This document shows, one piece after another, positions 51,259-59,349 of a DNA stretch of 64,000 nucleotides; within the stretch, counting starts at the first letter, position 1, and every line of letters starts with the position of its first letter. Under the pieces are notes generated by a model. That model was not told the DNA's origin. It ran no database searches and worked only from the letters and a program-made list of their open reading frames with translations. Made by a program: the position numbers and the translations under genes. Origin of the DNA: Streptomyces sp. CB01881 (GTDB lineage Bacteria > Actinomycetota > Actinomycetes > Streptomycetales > Streptomycetaceae); contig NZ_CP026498.1 in NCBI RefSeq assembly GCF_002953255.1, forward strand, positions 8,994,506-9,058,505, given 5' to 3'.

Positions 51259-52302
51259 ATGAGAGACAGGTGTCCCGTGGTACGGATGGCCGTTCTTGCC
51301 CTGCTCTGGGGCTCGGGCTTCCTGTGGACCAAGCTCGCGCTGCGCCACGGGCTGTCCCCCTTGCAGATCACCGTGCTGCGCTCCGCCCTCGGAGCCGCGG
51401 TACTGCTGGTCCTCGCCCGTTCCGCCCGCCAGCGCCTGCCGCGCGGCGCCGCGATCTGGCGCCACCTCGTCGTCGCGGCCTTCCTCTGCAACACGCTTCC
51501 GTTCTTCCTGGCCGCGCAGGGCGTGCAGACGGTCGGCTCGGGGCTGGCCGGGGTGCTCAACGCGACGACCCCGCTGTGGTCCCTGCTGATCGGCCTCGCC
51601 ACCGGCACGGAGCGCCGTCGGAACCCGCTGCGCCTGGGGGGCCTGCTGCTCGGCTTCGCGGGCGTGCTGCTGATCTTCTCGCCCTGGCAGGAGAACCCGG
51701 CGGGGGACGGCGGCGGGTTCGGCTGGGGCGTCCTGGCCCTGCTCGGCGCTGCGGCCGGCTACGCCGTCGCCTTCACGTACATGGGGCGCGTGCTCACCGG
51801 CACCGGTACCGGACCGCTCGCCCTCTCCGCCGCGCAGCTCAGTGCCGCGGCCGGTCTCAGCACGCTGGCGCTGCCCGCCGCCGAGGGCACGACGGCCGGG
51901 CTCAACGTCCGGGCGCTGGTGGCCGTGGCCGTTCTCGGGGTGTTCTGCACCGGGCTCACCTTCCACCTCAACTACCGGCTGATCGCCGTCGAGGGCGCCA
52001 CCGGCGCTGCCACCGTCGGCTACCTGCTGCCGGTCGTCTCGACGGCGCTCGGCGCGCTGTTCCTCGACGAGGCGTTGAGCGTGCGGACCGTGGCGGGAAT
52101 GATCGTGGTGCCGGCCGGGGTCTTCCTGGCCCGGCAGCACCGTGAACGACCTGCCGGCCCCGCCAACCCGGCACCCGCGCCGGTCCCCCCCACGGTCACC
52201 GTCCCCACCGCCGTGACGACTCCCACCCCCACCCCCACCCGCACCCCCACCCTCACCTCCATCCTCACCCCCACGGCCCGCGACCGGACGAACGGACCAT
52301 GA
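51259..52302 (+). CDS. EamA/DMT-family exporter
   Basis: 347 residues, about ten membrane helices in two EamA repeats (MAVLALLWGSGFLWTKLALRHGLSP; VLALLGAAAGYAVAFTYMGRVL) followed by a Pro/Thr-rich tail. Drug/metabolite exporters of this kind remove small metabolites or amino acids. ATG 51259 or GTG 51277 are possible starts. The stop overlaps the MFS start (ATGA). Confidence 0.85.
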   Translation: MRDRCPVVRMAVLALLWGSGFLWTKLALRHGLSPLQITVLRSALGAAVLLVLARSARQRLPRGAAIWRHLVVAAFLCNTLPFFLAAQGVQTVGSGLAGVLNATTPLWSLLIGLATGTERRRNPLRLGGLLLGFAGVLLIFSPWQENPAGDGGGFGWGVLALLGAAAGYAVAFTYMGRVLTGTGTGPLALSAAQLSAAAGLSTLALPAAEGTTAGLNVRALVAVAVLGVFCTGLTFHLNYRLIAVEGATGAATVGYLLPVVSTALGALFLDEALSVRTVAGMIVVPAGVFLARQHRERPAGPANPAPAPVPPTVTVPTAVTTPTPTPTRTPTLTSILTPTARDRTNGP

Positions 52303-53660
52303 GCCCCGAAACACCGTGGCGGATACGCGACTTCCGCACCCTCTTCACCGCCACCGCACTCGCCCAGCTCGGCACCAACATCGGCTACGTCGCCCTCCCG
52401 CTCATCGCCGTCACGGCGCTCGACGCGAGCGCCGGGCAGGTCGGGGCGCTGGCCACGCTGAGCACCCTCGCCTTCCTGCTGATCGGCCTGCCCGCCGGGG
52501 CCTGGGTGGACCGGATGCGCCACCGTCGCGTGCTCGTCGTCGCGGACCTGGTGAAGGCCGCCCTGTACGCGTCCGTGCCGCTCGCCTGGTGGCTGGGCGG
52601 GCTCACCCTCTGGCAGCTGTACGCCGTCGCCCTGCTGAGCGGGTGCGCGACCGTCTTCTTCGACGTCGCCTCGCAGAGCGTGCTGCCGCAACTGGTCGGC
52701 CGGGGACACCTGGTGCAGGCGAACGCGGCCGTGGTGAGCCTGATGGCCGTCGGGAGCATCGCCGGCCGCAGCGCGGGCGGTGCGCTCGTCCAACTGCTCA
52801 CCGCCCCGGTCGCCATCGCCGCGACGGCCGCCAGCCATCTCGGTTCGGCGCTGCGCCTGATCGCGCTGCGCCGTACGCCGGCGCCCGCACCGCCCCCGGT
52901 CCGCGGCGACGGGCCGGACGCCGGTCGGCCCGGCGGCAGTACCCCCGGCGGCAGTACCCCCGGCCTGGGCGCGCAGATCGCGGAGGGCCTGCGCCACGTC
53001 CTCGGCAACGCCGAACTGCGGGCGCTGGCGCTCACCGCCTCCGTCACCAACCTCGGCTTCCAGACCGTCAACACCCTGCTGCCGGTGCTGTTCGTCCGGG
53101 AGCTCCACCTCCCGGCCGGTGCGCTGGGCCTGTACTGGGCGGTCGGCGGCCTCGGCATCCTGCTCGGCTCCCGCTGCGCCCGTCCGGTCGCGGCCCGGGT
53201 CGGCTACGGCCGTGCGCTGGGCCTGGCGGGCCTCTGCGCGGCGCCGGCCGGGCTGCTGGTCCCGTTGAACGGTCCCGGCGTCTGGTTGTTCGTGGCCGGG
53301 TTCGGTTCGCTGGTGCTGTCCTTCAAGGCGGGGATGGACAACGTCCTCGGCGTGACCCTTCGCCAGCGGATGACCCCGGACGCCCTGCTCGGCCGGATGA
53401 ACGCCACCTTCCGCTTCCTGCTGACCGGTTCGCTGGCGGTCGGCGCGGCCCTGGCCGGCGTGCTCGGCGAGCTGGTCGGCCTCCACCCCGCCCTCTGGCT
53501 CGGCGGCGCCCTCCTCGCCTCGGCCTTCCTCCCCGTCTTCCTCTCGCCGATCCGCACCCGCCGCAGCCTCCCCGACCAGCCGGCCGGCCAGGCGGAGGCG
53601 GGCACGGGTGTCCACGATCCGGCCGGCCCGCCGAAGGCTCTTGACCTCAAGCGCACTTGA
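52299..53660 (+). CDS. MFS transporter (EntS-like)
   Basis: 453 residues, twelve helices with the MFS loop GLPAGAWVDRMRHRRVLVV between helices 2 and 3. The middle (about residues 200-230) is a Pro/Gly-rich linker with the repeat GGSTPGGSTPG. It resembles siderophore or drug exporters such as EntS. Coupled to the EamA gene by the 4-bp overlap; SgcJ-like gene follows. Confidence 0.87.
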   Translation: MSPETPWRIRDFRTLFTATALAQLGTNIGYVALPLIAVTALDASAGQVGALATLSTLAFLLIGLPAGAWVDRMRHRRVLVVADLVKAALYASVPLAWWLGGLTLWQLYAVALLSGCATVFFDVASQSVLPQLVGRGHLVQANAAVVSLMAVGSIAGRSAGGALVQLLTAPVAIAATAASHLGSALRLIALRRTPAPAPPPVRGDGPDAGRPGGSTPGGSTPGLGAQIAEGLRHVLGNAELRALALTASVTNLGFQTVNTLLPVLFVRELHLPAGALGLYWAVGGLGILLGSRCARPVAARVGYGRALGLAGLCAAPAGLLVPLNGPGVWLFVAGFGSLVLSFKAGMDNVLGVTLRQRMTPDALLGRMNATFRFLLTGSLAVGAALAGVLGELVGLHPALWLGGALLASAFLPVFLSPIRTRRSLPDQPAGQAEAGTGVHDPAGPPKALDLKRT

Positions 53661-53669
53661 AGATCAATC

Positions 53670-54092
53670 ATGAACAGCATGAACACGAACCAGGGAAACA
53701 CCGCCGAGATCGAGGCCATCAAGCAGGTCGTCGCCACCGTCGGGCACGCCCAGGTGAACGAGCTCACCGAGCAGTTCATCGGGCTCTTCCGCGAGGACGC
53801 GATCTGGACCACCGGCCACGGCAAGCGCCTCACCGGCCGCGAGGAGATCGCCGAGTTCACCCGGACGGTGCTCCCCGGCACCTTCGCGGGCAGCGGCAAC
53901 ACCGCCTCCTACGAGGTGGTGCACATCCTCTTCGTCCGCCCCGACGTCGCCGCGGTGAAGGTCCGCCAGCGCTACCTGGGCGCGGACGGCGCGCAGATCG
54001 GTGCCGAGGGCAGCCCGCTCTACGTCATGGCCAAGGAGGACGGCCGCTGGCTGCTGACGGCCAATCAGAACACTCTGGTGGCCGAGGAGTAG
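53670..54092 (+). CDS. SgcJ/EcaC-family NTF2-like protein
   Basis: 140 residues: helix QVNELTEQFIGLFREDAIWTTGHGKRLTGREEIAEFTRTV then a curved sheet ending GRWLLTANQNTLVAEE. Cone-shaped NTF2/SnoaL fold as in SgcJ/EcaC proteins. No signal peptide. Immediately downstream of MFS, so third gene of the operon; a role in modifying or binding the exported compound is a guess. ATG 53670 or 53679. Confidence 0.85.
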   Translation: MNSMNTNQGNTAEIEAIKQVVATVGHAQVNELTEQFIGLFREDAIWTTGHGKRLTGREEIAEFTRTVLPGTFAGSGNTASYEVVHILFVRPDVAAVKVRQRYLGADGAQIGAEGSPLYVMAKEDGRWLLTANQNTLVAEE

Positions 54093-54119
54093 GGAGGCAT
54101 CGGGGGCAGGGGGGGGGAG

Positions 54120-54663
54120 TCAGCCCGCCGCGAGGAGGGCCCGGTAGCGGTCGGCGTGCCCGGCGAGTCCCGGTCGGTGAGCCTGCGCGTGTCGTGGACG
54201 ACGAACGGGGGGCGGTAGGGCATGCGGGTGAGGTGGGCGGTGGCGTCGAAGGGGGCGAGGAGCTCGGCGACGGTGAAGCGGTTGGTGCCCTCGGGGCGGT
54301 AGACGTCGGCCGCGCCGCCCACGGTGGTGGCGACCCGCAGGGAGGTGCCGTGCAGGACCGCGCCCGAACCGTACGCGAAGCCGTGCGCCAGGACTTCGTC
54401 GAGCCACTGCTTCAGCAGCGGCGGCGCCGAGTACCAGTGGAACGGGAACTGGAGCACCACGTGCTCGTGGGCCGACAGCGGCTTCTGCTCGTGCTCGACG
54501 TCGATGCGGGGCGGGCGTCGGGGTAGGCGCCGTACAGGTCGTGGACGGTCACGCCGGGGACGGTCCGGGCGGCCCGTGCCAGTGCGGCGTTGACGCGCGA
54601 GGCGGCCAGGGCGGGATGGGCGAGCACGACGAGGGTGCGTTCTTCGGCGGTGACGGAGTTCAT
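54120..54663 (-). pseudogene. KefF-like NAD(P)H oxidoreductase, two frameshifts
   Basis: Family blocks in three different frames: TLVVLAHPALAASRVNAAL and DLYGAYPDARP, then RIDVEHEQKPLSAHEHVVLQFP, FHWYSAPPLLKQWLDEVLAHG, AYGSGAVLHGTSLRVATTV, and finally GLAGHADRYRALLAAG with TGA at 54120. Flavodoxin-fold NAD(P)H-quinone oxidoreductases of the KefF/MdaB kind. One shift near 54515, another near 54165. A run of nine Gs lies just beyond the 3' end. Net length is not divisible by three. Dead gene or sequence errors. Confidence 0.75.
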
Positions 54664-54767
54664 GCCGGCCAGCCTCCGTCGGCCGGGACCGGGCCAACCA
54701 GGCACCTGCCGTGACTACACCCGGCAGGTGCAGGCGGCGCCGCACCGGGACGGCGACACTGGGACCC

Positions 54768-55050
54768 ATGGCACCCCGGGAATCCATGACCCCCCCCGCC
54801 AGGAACTCGGCGACTTCCTCCGGTCCAGGCGCGCCCGCCTGCGGCCGGAGGACGTCGGCCTGCCCACGTGCGGCGGGCAGCGGCGCGTCCCCGGGCTGCG
54901 CCGGGAGGAGCTGGCGCAGCCGGCCGGAGTGAGCGCCAGGTACTACACGCGGCTCGAACAGGGGCAGAGCCCCAACGCCTCGGCCGCGGTCCACCGCCGG
55001 GCGGGAGCAGGCCTGAGGGCGTTCGGCCCGGGACCCCTTCCGGTCCTGCG
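54768..55050 (+). pseudogene. XRE-family regulator, N-terminal remnant
   Basis: The HTH of a MmyB-like XRE regulator is clear (QELGDFLRSRRARLRPEDVG, LRREELAQPAGVSARYYTRLEQGQSPNAS), divergent from the broken oxidoreductase. The start ATG 54768 and the HTH are out of frame across an 8-C run (54790-54797); one extra or two fewer Cs would join them. After residue about 85 the family stops and the C-terminal ligand domain is missing; the oxygenase gene ends 55057. Confidence 0.7.
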
Positions 55051-55056
55051 GGGCGT

Positions 55057-55965
55057 TCAGTTCCCCGCGGCCGCCGGGCCCCCGGTGTGCGGGAACGGGC
55101 AGCCGCCGGAGGGCCCGGACCCCTCCTCGAAGGTGCCCAGCTCACCGACCCGGTAGCCGGCGGGGTAGCCGCGGACCTGGCGGCCGTCGCGGGCCAGGTG
55201 CGGCTTGCGGCGGGGCGGGAGGAGACGGACGAGGCGGCCGCGCAGCCACATGCCGGTCCGGACGGCGTGCCGCAGGGCGGCCGGCGGCGCCGGGTAGCCG
55301 AAGGCCTCGCGCAGCGGGTCGTCGAGGAGGCAGAGGGAGGAGGTGCGCATGGACGGGCGCGCCGGGGTCGGGTACCAGGAGGCCATCAGCCCGAGGGTGG
55401 CGTCCGAGACGTCGCGGCCGCCCTGGTCGTAGCCGAAGTGGGCGCGCTCGTAGTCGTCCAGCAGCCGCTCGAACTCCTCGTACGTCTCCGGGATGCCGCT
55501 CAGGCCCATGTGGCGGCCCAGCTCCCGGTAGTAGTTGGTGGTGGCCCGGACCTCGTGCGGCGAGTACGGCCGCCAGCCGTAGTCGTCCAGCCAGCGCTTG
55601 GGGACCACGACGAACGTGGCGAGCACGTACACGAAGTCCTCGTTGGAGATGTCGTACCGGCGGTGCATCTGGTTCATCCGCCGGATCGCCTCCCGCCCCT
55701 GCTCGGAGGCGAAACCGTGCTCGACGACGGCCTCCAGGATCAGCACGGTGTCGTCGTAGCGCTTCTGCGCGCGCCGGGTGAACTCGCCGGTCTGCGCGAG
55801 CAGCCGGCCGATGCTGGGCACGGCGTAGGTGCGGTAGAGCGCGAAGCTGAGCGACTGGGTGGTGTCCCAGGGGAACTCGTACCAGCTGCTGATCCGGTAG
55901 ATCTCGGTGAACTCGGTCTCCGGGTCCATGCGCTGAATTTTCTTCAGCCAGTCGTATCGCTGCAC
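55057..55965 (-). CDS. MpaB-family oxygenase (DUF2236)
   Basis: 302 residues from GTG 55965. Conserved family segments: YDWLKKIQRMDPETEFTEIYR, YEFPWDTTQSLSFALYRTYAVPSIG, RRMNQMHRRYDISNEDFVYVLATF, VPKRWLDDYGWRP. These are all-helical proteins related to latex-clearing protein; MpaB acts in mycophenolic acid side-chain cleavage. Substrate unknown. The gene is complete although three remnants flank it. Confidence 0.8.
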   Translation of the reverse strand: MQRYDWLKKIQRMDPETEFTEIYRISSWYEFPWDTTQSLSFALYRTYAVPSIGRLLAQTGEFTRRAQKRYDDTVLILEAVVEHGFASEQGREAIRRMNQMHRRYDISNEDFVYVLATFVVVPKRWLDDYGWRPYSPHEVRATTNYYRELGRHMGLSGIPETYEEFERLLDDYERAHFGYDQGGRDVSDATLGLMASWYPTPARPSMRTSSLCLLDDPLREAFGYPAPPAALRHAVRTGMWLRGRLVRLLPPRRKPHLARDGRQVRGYPAGYRVGELGTFEEGSGPSGGCPFPHTGGPAAAGN

Positions 55966-56298
55966 AGGCAGACCTTAGGGGCCGGTCAGGGGCGGGTCAA
56001 CGTGCTCCGGCCGACGGGGCGGCCGGTGGATCCGGCACCTGAACACCCGGCTCAGCTGGGTCGAGGGCACGCTCGTGGTCGTTCTCAAGGCGCAGCGGTC
56101 AGCTCCCGGGCGCGATCGGCCGAGCAACCGCCGGATCGAGTTCGCCTCGGTCCACGAAGGCGACGCCCCTCCAGGGCGACGGACCGCCGAGTGTCCGGCC
56201 GTCGGGCGGCGCGCAGGCTGAGGCACCGCACCCGCCCGCGCTTCCGCCGGCAGCGATCAGGGCTCAGGGCCGGCCGGCTGCGGAGGAGCCTGCCGAAC
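55966..56298. other. Intergenic region without recognisable gene
   Basis: 333 bp between the MpaB-family gene and the methyltransferase remnant. No family-supported ORF, repeat or promoter; spurious frames only. Confidence 0.6.
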
Positions 56299-56560
56299 AT
56301 GACGACACCCACGACTCCCACCACTCCCGCAGCGCCCGCGACTCCCACCGCCGCCACGACACCCGCAGCACCCCGGCCGGACCGGTCCACCCAGGACTTC
56401 TCCGGCGAAGTGGCCGCCTACTACGCCGAGTTCCGCCGCGGGTACCCGACGGAGGTCCTCGACGCCCTGCAGTCCGTCTTCCCGTTGGAGGACGCCGTCG
56501 CCCTCGACCTCGGCTGCGGTACCGGCCAACTCGCCCTCCCGCTCGCCGCCCGCGTCCGCA
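56299..56560 (+). pseudogene. SAM-dependent methyltransferase, N-terminal remnant
   Basis: From ATG 56299 a Thr/Pro-rich start leads to DFSGEVAAYYAEFRRGYP and methyltransferase motif I ALDLGCGTGQLALPLA, then the family ends near codon 86 and the frame runs antisense through the SUKH gene. Full proteins have about 150 more residues. Clearly truncated. Confidence 0.7.
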
Positions 56561-56628
56561 CCCTGCCCGACACGGCCGCTCATCGGCGGCCCTTCCCGGG
56601 GGGCGAGCCTGGTGGCGGGGCCGGTGGC

Positions 56629-57792
56629 TCAGGCCAGCAGCCCACCCGTGTACGGGTCCTCGGCGAGCATCCGCCAGGAGTGCGCGGGCGTCGCGAACGC
56701 CTCGGGGTCGACCGCCTTCACCCGAGCGTCGACCACGCTGAGCAGCAGCGCGTGCGGGTCGAACACCTCCCACTCGGCCTGCCCGTCCCAGCCCTCCCAG
56801 CGCTGCCACTCGGCGCGCAGCCTCTCGTACGTCCAGAGCGCGTACAGCAGCGCCGAGAGGTCCCGGTTGAGGTAGGTCGCGGGCTCGCCGTCCTCGTACC
56901 AGTCCGGCAGTTCCAGCCGGCCGGTGACGCCGTCGAGCGCGATCAGCAGGTCGTGCGGCCACCAGCCGATCGCGAGGAAGCCCCGCTGGTAGTCGCGGTC
57001 GACCCCGGCCTCCGCGTCCTCGTAGGCCGCGGGGTGCGCCTGCTCGATGGTGACCAGCGGCTCGTCCTCCGACACCCCGAACATCTCCCCGCCGAGCGGC
57101 AGCCCCACCTCGGTGAGCAGCCGCCTGGTCGGCTCGTGGACCAGACCCGCCGGCAGTTCCTCGGGCCGGTAACGACGCACCTTCCCGTCGTCGTCGGTCA
57201 GCGCCGCGAGATCCTCGACCAGGTCCGGCCCGAACTCGAAGGCGAGGCCGTCCGTGCCGGCGCCCGGCCGGGCGCCCCAGGCCAGCGAGGCGACCAGCAC
57301 CGCGGTGCCCCAGTGCGCCGGAGGCCGCTCCCCGCCTCCGGCGAACAGTCGCGGGTCGATCGCCCGCATCCGCTTCCCGCTCAACGCGGCGACGGTGGAC
57401 GCGATCCGCGCACCCCGCTGCCCGTCGCCCGCCTCCCGGTCCGCGGCGGCCAGGGCCACGGCCTCGGTCTCCCGTATCAGCCCGGCGAGCGCGGGCAGGT
57501 CGGTCGCGAGCAGGTCGTGGCGGAGCGTCTCGCCCTCCTGCTCGACGAGCCGGACCTCTCCGCCCACCCCGTCGAGCACCACCAGGCTGCCGCAGTAATC
57601 CGTCTCCCCGAGGACGAACAACCGCCCGTCGCCCAGGACTTCACCACCCTGCCCGGCGGTGAGCACCTTCGGCGGGCCCGCGGCCAGCCGCCGGAAGTCC
57701 AGCAGCGCCGCCCGCTCCGGCAGCCCCTCCGTCACCAGGAACTCCCGGCTCCCCGCATGCGTCAGCCCCGCCGGCAGCTCGGCTTCCAGCAC
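56629..57792 (-). CDS. Tandem SUKH-4 domain protein
   Basis: 387 residues. Two related domains: residues about 1-110 (AELPAGLTHAGSREFLVTEGLPE ... GDGRLFVLGETDYCGSLVVLD) and 200-330 (ELPAGLVHEPTRRLLTEVGLP ... RGFLAIGWWPHDLLIALDG), typical SUKH-4 immunity folds. SUKH proteins bind toxins of polymorphic toxin systems. No toxin gene is nearby. Starts are uncertain: GTG 57792 lies 7 nt after AGGAG; GTG 57795 and 57807 are in frame. The two copies in one protein could bind two toxins or one with two faces. Confidence 0.72.
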   Translation of the reverse strand: MLEAELPAGLTHAGSREFLVTEGLPERAALLDFRRLAAGPPKVLTAGQGGEVLGDGRLFVLGETDYCGSLVVLDGVGGEVRLVEQEGETLRHDLLATDLPALAGLIRETEAVALAAADREAGDGQRGARIASTVAALSGKRMRAIDPRLFAGGGERPPAHWGTAVLVASLAWGARPGAGTDGLAFEFGPDLVEDLAALTDDDGKVRRYRPEELPAGLVHEPTRRLLTEVGLPLGGEMFGVSEDEPLVTIEQAHPAAYEDAEAGVDRDYQRGFLAIGWWPHDLLIALDGVTGRLELPDWYEDGEPATYLNRDLSALLYALWTYERLRAEWQRWEGWDGQAEWEVFDPHALLLSVVDARVKAVDPEAFATPAHSWRMLAEDPYTGGLLA

Positions 57793-58094
57793 CACGTCAC
57801 TCCTCACCCCGACTCACACCGACCACGTCCAGAACCCGACCCTAAACGCTGCCGTGTGGCCAACGGCGAGCGCCCGCAACAGGTCGGGCAGGTCCTCGGC
57901 GCTGCCGTAGGCGTGCGAGGTGTCGGCTCAGGGGTGCGCGTCGACGCCGTCGAGCGGGTGTGCGGGGTTCATGGCAGGTGATCCTGGCAGGGCGGTCGGA
58001 CAGCCGGGCCGGCCGAAAGGCCGGGCCCGTGAGCCGTGCCGCTCACGCCCGCCCGTGAGCCGTGCCGCTCGCGGCCTCTCCGGAGCCGTGTCGC

Positions 58095-58607
58095 TCAGGC
58101 CGACGGGTGGAGGACGGCCTCGACGATCTCGCGGACCCGCTCCGGGGTGATGCCGGTGCGCTGTTCGACGGCGAGCGGGTGGTCGGTGGGCTCCAGCTCG
58201 ACGGCGGGGCGCTCGCCGACCGGGCGGGTGTGGACGTGGGTCTTGAGGTTGAGCGTGCCGGGGGAGTAGACGAGGAGGTCGGTGGTCAGCCAGCCGAAGT
58301 AGGGCGGCTCGCTCTCCCGGCCGGGGGTGGTCCACAGCTCGGTCGCGCGGGCGAAGTTCGGCTCGCTGAGGGAGACCCAGACACCCCATGAGAAGACGTC
58401 GGTGGTGCCGAGCACCGGTATCTCGATCAGGCCCTTGACGAAGAAGTGCCGTCCCTTGACCACGCACTGGTCCTCGGAAAGCATGCTGTCGCGCCGCTTC
58501 CCGTACTTCTCCTTCCAGACGTGGGGTGCCGCGGCGGAGAAGCCCATGGGCGGCTCCGCGTGGTACTCGCCACAGCAGGAACAGGTGAAACCGGGGACGT
58601 CAGCCAT
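58095..58607 (-). CDS. DUF2199 domain-containing protein
   Basis: 170 residues. Starts with a zinc-finger-like FTCSCCGEYH, then PMGFSAAAPHVW, LSEDQCVVKGRHFFVKGLIEIPV, FSWGVWVSLSEPNF, conserved in DUF2199. Function unknown; often found beside immunity-type proteins, as here. The gap upstream of its 3' end (58020-58095) holds three GAGCCGTGCCGCTC-type repeats. Confidence 0.85.
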   Translation of the reverse strand: MADVPGFTCSCCGEYHAEPPMGFSAAAPHVWKEKYGKRRDSMLSEDQCVVKGRHFFVKGLIEIPVLGTTDVFSWGVWVSLSEPNFARATELWTTPGRESEPPYFGWLTTDLLVYSPGTLNLKTHVHTRPVGERPAVELEPTDHPLAVEQRTGITPERVREIVEAVLHPSA

Positions 58608-58683
58608 GGGCGGGAGCTTAACGGCTGATGCTGCACCGCTCTGACCTGGGGTGATGCTCGGCCGTGGCCGTGGCCGCGGCCGG

Positions 58684-59349
58684 TCACCGCGTCGTGGTGG
58701 CCAGCCCCGCTTCGTAGGCGATGATCACCAGCTGGACGCGGTCGCGCGCGTCCAATTTGCTGAGCAGTCGTGCCACATGGGACTTGGCGGTGGCGACGGA
58801 GATGAACAGCTCGTCGGCGATCTCGGTGTTCGAGCGGCCCCGGCCGACCAGGGTGAGGACCTCCCGCTCGCGTTCGGTGATGCCCTCGATCGTCCGGGAC
58901 GGCGCGGGGGCGCTGCCGGGCGCGGGGCGGTCGAGGAAGTCGGCGATCAGGCGCCGGGTGACGCCCGGTGCGATCAGGGCGTCCCCGGCGGCGACCACGC
59001 GGACCGCCGCCAGGATGTCGTCCACCGCCATGTCCTTGACCGCGAAGCCGCTGGCGCCCGCCCGCAGCGCGCCGTGGACGTACTCGTCCTCGTCGAAGGT
59101 GGTCAGGACCAGGACGCGGGTGGAGCCGGAGGCGGCGGTGATCAGGCGGGTGGCCTCGATGCCGTCCATGCCGGGCATCCGGATGTCCATCACCACCACG
59201 TCCGGGTCGACCTCCTGGGCCAGCCGGACCGCCTCGGCGCCCGACCCGGCCTCGCCGACGACCTCCAGGTCGGGGTGGTCGGCCATGATCACGCGCAGGC
59301 CGGAGCGGACCAGTGGCTGGTCGTCGACCAGGACGACGCGGATGCTCAT
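58684..59349 (-). CDS. NarL/FixJ-family response regulator
   Basis: 221 residues. Receiver: VDDQPLVRSG, phospho-Asp in VVVMDIRMPGMDG, Lys in GFAVKDMAVDD; LuxR HTH: TEREREVLTLVGRGRSNTEIADELFIS. Start overlaps the kinase stop (ATGA). Likely controls the divergent ABC exporter. Confidence 0.93.
   Translation of the reverse strand: MSIRVVLVDDQPLVRSGLRVIMADHPDLEVVGEAGSGAEAVRLAQEVDPDVVVMDIRMPGMDGIEATRLITAASGSTRVLVLTTFDEDEYVHGALRAGASGFAVKDMAVDDILAAVRVVAAGDALIAPGVTRRLIADFLDRPAPGSAPAPSRTIEGITEREREVLTLVGRGRSNTEIADELFISVATAKSHVARLLSKLDARDRVQLVIIAYEAGLATTTR

Noticed and set aside
54868..57981. 1037-residue plus-strand ORF through the MpaB and SUKH genes
   Set aside because: Mostly antisense shadow; only the methyltransferase piece has real motifs.
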